In this document: positions 7,051-11,596 of the stretch, piece by piece
Numbering within the stretch: position 1 is the first letter of the stretch
How the letters are laid out: every line of letters starts with the position of its first letter
Assembly: GCA_019417975.1 (NCBI GenBank)
Contig: DYCT01000027.1
Coordinates: 844-12,439, forward strand
Source of the DNA: Bacteroides sp.
GTDB taxonomy: Bacteria > Bacteroidota > Bacteroidia > Bacteroidales > Bacteroidaceae
DNA length: 11,596 bases
Reading direction: 5' to 3'
Program-made: the position numbers and the translations under genes
Notes under the pieces: model-generated
Databases searched by the model: none
The model's input: the letters and a program-made list of their open reading frames with translations, nothing else
Told to the model about the DNA's origin: nothing

Positions 7051-7086
7051 AAAAAAGGTGCACCAAATGAACGATGCACCTTTTTT
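7051..7086. terminator. Bidirectional intrinsic terminator
   Basis: A perfect 12-bp inverted repeat, AAAAAAGGTGCA (7051-7062) and TGCACCTTTTTT (7075-7086), flanks a 12-nt loop. On either strand it gives a GGTGCA stem followed by six Ts, so it can stop transcription both ways. For the minus-strand adhesin gene it begins about 45 bp beyond the stop codon and is surely its terminator. For the plus-strand cluster it is the first strong terminator after lpxH, about 500 bp downstream, which would place the palindrome array inside a long lpxH 3' UTR unless transcription stops earlier. Confidence 0.88.
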
Positions 7087-7131
7087 CACGTCAATCAAAA
7101 AGATAGATAGCAAATCTTATAAACGTCACCT

Positions 7132-10100
7132 CTACTTCGTAACTGACAACTTAACCACGATTGTTGTTCCATCTACTTCTACACACAAAAGGTAAATACC
7201 TTCCGGCAATGCCGAAACAGAGATAACATCGCCATACGCATAATGTGCTAATGTCTGTCCGGAAAGATTCTTTAGTGTAGCTTTATCATAATGTCCGTTT
7301 ATCATTACAACATCCTTAGCCGAATTAGGATATACAGACACCTGTTTTTCTATTGCACAATCAATGCTATTTCCTTCTTCAACGTCAAATTCGGTTTCGA
7401 CCAAAGCTGTTGTTTCCGAAGCAAATACGGCTTTCACACCAGCACGATGCTTACCCTTGTTCAAATCTTTAAAGCAATAAGACAAATCGTTAGTCGTTGT
7501 CACTTTTTCACCATCCAAATAGACTTCGAACGACAAGTCTTCACGCATACGGTCTATCTCTACGCCTTCCGGCAATGAAATACCTACAAAGATATCGTCC
7601 AACATAAGCATAAACACATTATAAGACACACAATTTATAGCCACATAAGTAGCAGCAGCCGGAATTGTGTATGTATATTCTGCCCAGGCTTTAGCCGATA
7701 CTTCAATCGGATTCTCTCCATTCAACCAAACAAAATCAGAAGCCGCATCGCCTGTTGTAGAATAACCTACATTCATCAGTTCCAGTCCATAGTCGTCTGT
7801 AAACCCTTTCGCAAAGAAACGAAGAGTGAAATCGGTATTGAATTTCAGTTTCGGAGAAATGATAAAATCATTATTTGCACTACCCCGTGCAGGGAACGAT
7901 GCCAAGTATTTCTTGCCGCTATATGCACGGATACCCGGATTGGAGAATGCAATATCAGGATCAGTCTCCGATGGATTAAATACCATATAAGCCATTGGCT
8001 TTTCTGCATTCGGGTAATTAACACCATCAATTGCATAAGTTTCCTTGCCATCAGCATCAATAAAGTTCCATCCTACAGTGCCGGCTGAGTTGATAGCGAA
8101 ATCGGGATGCGATTCGAAATCATCAAAGATAGCATCGGATACATTCCAACGGAAAAGTCGTTGCTGCGGGAATTCATTTGCAGAGACTTCCAGATTAAAC
8201 GGACTGACAACATATTCTTTCAATACGAATCCAGACTTTTCATATACATTTTCTTTCCCGAAGTCTACACTTTCCACGAGCAAATCATCGAATCCACGTT
8301 TTGAGAAAGTCACTTGATAGTTGCCTTTCCATACCTCGTCGAATTTCACTTTTCCATGCGCATCTGTAACGCCCGAATATACATGCGAAGCATCACCGTC
8401 AGCATTTGTCAAAATCACATTCACTCCATCGGCTTCGTTCTTCGGTGTATTGGTAGTTACCACCAATGTCACTTGTGTATGCATGTCTTTTGTATACACT
8501 CCTGAGAAAGACGGCAGAGATGCTTTATTGCCATTATCATAAACCGCTTTTACAGCATAGAGATAAAATCCTTGCGACAATGTTTTCCAAGCAGCATCCA
8601 CATAATCCAACTCCTGCAAAGGAGCAGAAGTCAAGGATACCCACGATTCCGGCTGTTGTTCCTGACCCTGCTGCAAGCGCCATACCTGATAGCCACGGCT
8701 GGATACTGCTGATGGCAATTCATCTATTCCGTATTCCATACCAATACCACGAATCATCAACGAACGACGAATGTCATGTTCTTCGGTATATGTAAATTGT
8801 CCTGTCGTATAATCCTTGGCATAGCAATTGACATGCTCTGCAAACGGATAATCAGGTCCTTCGCCCGTATCCAATCCAAGACCGACATGTCCTTCGTAGC
8901 TCAAAGCCAACATATATCCTCTTGGAGCCAAAACCGGTTCAGGGAATTCATAAGTCACCCATTGCAAATCTGTATTCGAAACATTCATTGCAGAATAGAG
9001 CAACGTAGATGTCGGTTCGCCGTTATCATCCAAATCGAATACAAACACATTAACTGTAGGATGGGTCATCAAATAATTTTCTGTAAACCAAGTCATGCCG
9101 GTAAGCTTTGCAGGAGTACGGAATACAGAGCCATATACACTTTTTGCTGTCGACTCGGCTGTTCCTAAACGTCCGCCATGTGTTCCGTTATCATGACGAT
9201 ACGCCTCTGTATCAACAGGTTCACGCCAGTTCAGTTTCATCTGTTCACCTTCCGGCTTAACCTGCAGCAAATAAGGAGGCAACAATTTATCTGCCAATAC
9301 TACATCGGACAATGTCACGGCTTTGTCTTTCACATCAACCGTAAGGGTATCATTACAAAGTCCATAACGGCTTACAACCAATTCATATCCATCTGCCTGG
9401 TAAACTTTCGGCAACACGAAGCTACCGTCTGCCTGCGTCTTGGTCTGGAAACGTGCATATCCGTTCAATGTGATTTTGGCTTCACCAACCGGTTTATTCA
9501 ATGCATTCAGAACTTTTCCCTGTACAGCATAAGCCGGCAACGATGTCATCTCAACATTCAACGTTGTAGTTTGTTCTGAAATGATTTTTACCGATTCCTT
9601 CATTAAATCCTGATAACCGGTTTTAGTAAACCCAAGAGTATAAGTACCTCCTAATATTCCATTCAACAGATAGCTACCCTGTTTGTCGGTATACGTTTTA
9701 TGACCGGTGCCATCAGCATATACCAACACACCTTCCAATGGGTCCTGACCATCAGTCACAACTCCCGCAACAGCACCTTCGCGTACTTCTGCTATTTCCA
9801 CACCCGACACATACAAAATAAAGCTATTGGCATCGGAGTAAGCATAAAACGCTACAGAATAGTCGCCTGTAGGTTGGTCGGCCGGCAAAAGGAATTCATG
9901 GCTTTCAAATTGGTCGGTAGCTACTACCAAATCACCCAAAAGAGAAGTCTGTCCCTCCGGCGTATTCCCTGTACCAAAGAACACCTTCACACGTTCCGGA
10001 ACATCCTCACCATAACACTGGAACTTGCAAGTCAACCGATAATGTTTTCCCGCTTCAAGATGTATCGGAGGAGAAATCAACCAGTCGTCGCCCGGAGTTT

Positions 10101-11596
10101 CCCCATCTTCATTATAATAATAATAAGCAGCATCGAGTGTGGTCTCTCTACGCCAAGTAAATCCATCTTCATTCGAATCGACGGCTGTCCAAAGTTCAAA
10201 TTCCTCATCCGTAGCAAAGCTACAAGTGTAAGGCACAGTCAAAGCTCCACCCATTCTCAGCTTATTGGAAAGTGCAGCTTCTCCATCTCCATCAGGAGTA
10301 TTGGCCTGTACTTTATAAGAGTACATATTCAGGCCAGTGATGTTATTATCTACATACTCTGTAGCTTTTACGTTCTCATTCAACACAATGCCACCTGGGA
10401 AACGAGTCACGCGATAGGTCAATGCCGCAGCATCTATCCAACCACCATTCACTCCCTGAGTAGGAGCTTCCCAAGTGATTTTTGCTGTCTTGTCATCAAC
10501 ACCCGACAAAACAACATTTGTCGGAGCTTTCGGCACGTCACGTCCTACAAAGACAACAGCCGGTTCCGATTTGCTTTCTCCCAAACTATTGACAGCAATC
10601 AGTTTATAGCTTACTTGCCCACTTGAAGGTACTTGTTCGTCTGTCCAAGTAGCAGCTTCGCCCACTACCGGATTAGAGAACGACTTGACAAGGGTTTCTC
10701 CTCGATACACATCTACCTTTGTCAATTCTGAAAGAGCTTCACCTCCATGATTTTTAGCCGGATTAGTCCAAGACAATGTGGCCTGTAATGCTCCTTGCAG
10801 ACCCGGTGTAACCTTTAAATCGTTAATCACAGCCGGTGCACCGTTGTTAACACTCTCAAATGGGATATATAAACCTACAATTTGTGCATAATTGCCCATA
10901 TTGCTCTCGAACGTTGCCTCACCGGTTTCTGTATCTACTTTAAACCAGCCACCGTAACCAGCCCAATAAAGCTGATTGGTAGCATAATCAAACTCCATCG
11001 ATTGCAAATCCTCATAAACACGTTCACCTGTATAACCAATACTTGTTGCTACAGCTGTTTCTTTATTTACGGTCCACAAATCACCGTTGTCTACATCGAT
11101 AGCATACAACTGTCCGGCCTGCGAGCAAGCTAAAGCAATGTATTTACCAGCGTCCATCAATCCCACAACTGTCGCTTCTCCATTGGTTAGATTCACTTTT
11201 AAAAGCATGGAGCAATATTGATTCTCATCATATCCTAAAGCAAACATTTGTTTTGTTGTCGGGTCGTAAGTCATATCCTGATAAAGAGTACTCCATCCCC
11301 GATAGTCGGCCACTTGTGTCATCACCCCAGTCGACAAATCTATTTTATTAAAAGAAGAAGGTGTAGCATTATACCCATCTGTTTCATAAAGATATACATA
11401 ATAATATCCCTCAGCATAAGCGCCTGCACATGCCACTTTTGCTTTATCATACGGATACACTACATTTAATTGCTTTGCACTTTCTGTCGTAAATTTACAG
11501 ATGCCATATTGGTCTTGGTCGAATTCGTCATAACGCAGCCATCCATAGACATCGTGGGCAACAGATTGGGAAAAAGCATAAGTTGGTGCCAACATA
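7132..11596 (-). CDS. Large secreted modular adhesin-like protein with type IX sorting-type C-terminal domain, 5' end outside window
   Basis: At least 1487 aa are visible. The N-terminus (MLAPTYAFSQSVA) looks like the tail of a signal peptide cut by the window edge, so the first Met seen is probably internal. Numbering from it, residues about 15-246 form repeated beta-strand units resembling a beta-propeller (for example FNKIDLSTGVMTQV, LYAIDVDNGDLWTV, WFKVDTETGEATFE). Fibronectin type III-like domains follow at about 255-350 and 355-446. A gingipain/choice-of-anchor J type jelly roll spans about 455-603 (DDWLISPPI, 503-511). Two carboxypeptidase-regulatory-like domains lie at about 607-683 and 688-768, and a third at about 1040-1125. 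A further beta-sandwich (about 795-955) and a second anchor-J domain (about 1156-1340, NDFIISPKL) each appear inserted in a split FnIII domain. Residues about 1415-1487 (VSVYPNSAKD to LPEGIYLLCVEVDG) match the type A sorting domain. It is predicted to be extracellular; no protease or hydrolase active site was recognised, so an adhesive or binding role is inference. Confidence 0.85.
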   Translation of the reverse strand, partial: MLAPTYAFSQSVAHDVYGWLRYDEFDQDQYGICKFTTESAKQLNVVYPYDKAKVACAGAYAEGYYYVYLYETDGYNATPSSFNKIDLSTGVMTQVADYRGWSTLYQDMTYDPTTKQMFALGYDENQYCSMLLKVNLTNGEATVVGLMDAGKYIALACSQAGQLYAIDVDNGDLWTVNKETAVATSIGYTGERVYEDLQSMEFDYATNQLYWAGYGGWFKVDTETGEATFESNMGNYAQIVGLYIPFESVNNGAPAVINDLKVTPGLQGALQATLSWTNPAKNHGGEALSELTKVDVYRGETLVKSFSNPVVGEAATWTDEQVPSSGQVSYKLIAVNSLGESKSEPAVVFVGRDVPKAPTNVVLSGVDDKTAKITWEAPTQGVNGGWIDAAALTYRVTRFPGGIVLNENVKATEYVDNNITGLNMYSYKVQANTPDGDGEAALSNKLRMGGALTVPYTCSFATDEEFELWTAVDSNEDGFTWRRETTLDAAYYYYNEDGETPGDDWLISPPIHLEAGKHYRLTCKFQCYGEDVPERVKVFFGTGNTPEGQTSLLGDLVVATDQFESHEFLLPADQPTGDYSVAFYAYSDANSFILYVSGVEIAEVREGAVAGVVTDGQDPLEGVLVYADGTGHKTYTDKQGSYLLNGILGGTYTLGFTKTGYQDLMKESVKIISEQTTTLNVEMTSLPAYAVQGKVLNALNKPVGEAKITLNGYARFQTKTQADGSFVLPKVYQADGYELVVSRYGLCNDTLTVDVKDKAVTLSDVVLADKLLPPYLLQVKPEGEQMKLNWREPVDTEAYRHDNGTHGGRLGTAESTAKSVYGSVFRTPAKLTGMTWFTENYLMTHPTVNVFVFDLDDNGEPTSTLLYSAMNVSNTDLQWVTYEFPEPVLAPRGYMLALSYEGHVGLGLDTGEGPDYPFAEHVNCYAKDYTTGQFTYTEEHDIRRSLMIRGIGMEYGIDELPSAVSSRGYQVWRLQQGQEQQPESWVSLTSAPLQELDYVDAAWKTLSQGFYLYAVKAVYDNGNKASLPSFSGVYTKDMHTQVTLVVTTNTPKNEADGVNVILTNADGDASHVYSGVTDAHGKVKFDEVWKGNYQVTFSKRGFDDLLVESVDFGKENVYEKSGFVLKEYVVSPFNLEVSANEFPQQRLFRWNVSDAIFDDFESHPDFAINSAGTVGWNFIDADGKETYAIDGVNYPNAEKPMAYMVFNPSETDPDIAFSNPGIRAYSGKKYLASFPARGSANNDFIISPKLKFNTDFTLRFFAKGFTDDYGLELMNVGYSTTGDAASDFVWLNGENPIEVSAKAWAEYTYTIPAAATYVAINCVSYNVFMLMLDDIFVGISLPEGVEIDRMREDLSFEVYLDGEKVTTTNDLSYCFKDLNKGKHRAGVKAVFASETTALVETEFDVEEGNSIDCAIEKQVSVYPNSAKDVVMINGHYDKATLKNLSGQTLAHYAYGDVISVSALPEGIYLLCVEVDGTTIVVKLSVTK

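Larger units (their letters stand above)
6552..7131. other. 580-bp intergenic region between convergent genes
   Basis: No credible gene is seen here; short open frames cross the hairpins or overlap lpxH and lack family features. From 6552 to about 6790 I see only weak structure: a 6-bp inverted repeat TTCCGG/CCGGAA (6604-6609 and 6620-6625) with a T-run about 30 bp later, which might act as a poor lpxH terminator, and a small TATAG/CTATA palindrome (6760-6771). The array at 6801-6885 and the terminator at 7051-7086 are listed separately. From 6886 to 7020 I see nothing clear. No tRNA or known riboswitch was recognised. Confidence 0.8.

Noticed and set aside
6931..7113. 60-aa minus-strand open frame downstream of the adhesin gene
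   Set aside because: It runs through the terminator hairpin and encodes a low-complexity Phe/Ile-rich peptide with no recognisable features.
9700..10626. 308-codon open frame on the plus strand, antisense to the adhesin gene
   Set aside because: It lies fully inside the well-supported adhesin gene. Its translation is rich in Ile, Ser, Arg, Cys and His with no family motif, as expected from the reverse strand of a beta-rich protein gene. Several other plus-strand frames at 7291-11469 look the same.

Overview
The window looks like a chromosomal segment of a Bacteroidales bacterium, close to Bacteroides or Phocaeicola. The evidence is the protein content: a NigD-like lipoprotein, a large surface protein with a type IX secretion (Por) style C-terminal domain, and a Bacteroidetes-type acyltransferase. 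Two upstream sequences also resemble the Bacteroides promoter form (TTTG, about 20 bp, TAnnTTTG). Genus is inferred from protein style only.

Left part (1-6551, all plus strand): eight closely packed genes. They are the 3' part of an RluD-type pseudouridine synthase, D-alanine--D-alanine ligase (ddl), a PlsC-like phospholipid acyltransferase, a NigD-like lipoprotein, a membrane-anchored family 2 glycosyltransferase, radC, a MIP18/DUF59 Fe-S assembly-type protein, and lpxH (UDP-2,3-diacylglucosamine hydrolase). Two junctions are ATGA overlaps (rluD/ddl and acyltransferase/lipoprotein), and three more gaps are 11, 18 and 35 bp. Putative promoters sit in the two larger gaps, before the acyltransferase and before the DUF59 gene. 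Much of the cluster concerns the cell envelope: peptidoglycan precursor, phospholipid, lipoprotein, glycan transfer and lipid A.

Middle (6552-7131): a 580-bp gap between convergent genes with no credible ORF. It holds a striking array of four 12-bp palindromes (TATCTTAAGATA and one single-base variant) at exactly 22-bp period (6801-6878). The last 22-bp unit is inverted and forms a perfect 19-bp stem with the unit before it. A strong bidirectional intrinsic terminator follows at 7051-7086, next to a smaller hairpin.

Right part (7132-11596, minus strand): one very long gene running off the window at its 5' end. It encodes a secreted modular adhesin-like protein: truncated signal peptide, beta-propeller-like N-terminus, fibronectin type III repeats, gingipain/cleaved-adhesin type jelly-roll domains, carboxypeptidase-regulatory-like domains and a C-terminal sorting domain.

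Most genes are ordinary core genes. The least explained element is the 22-bp-phased palindrome array.
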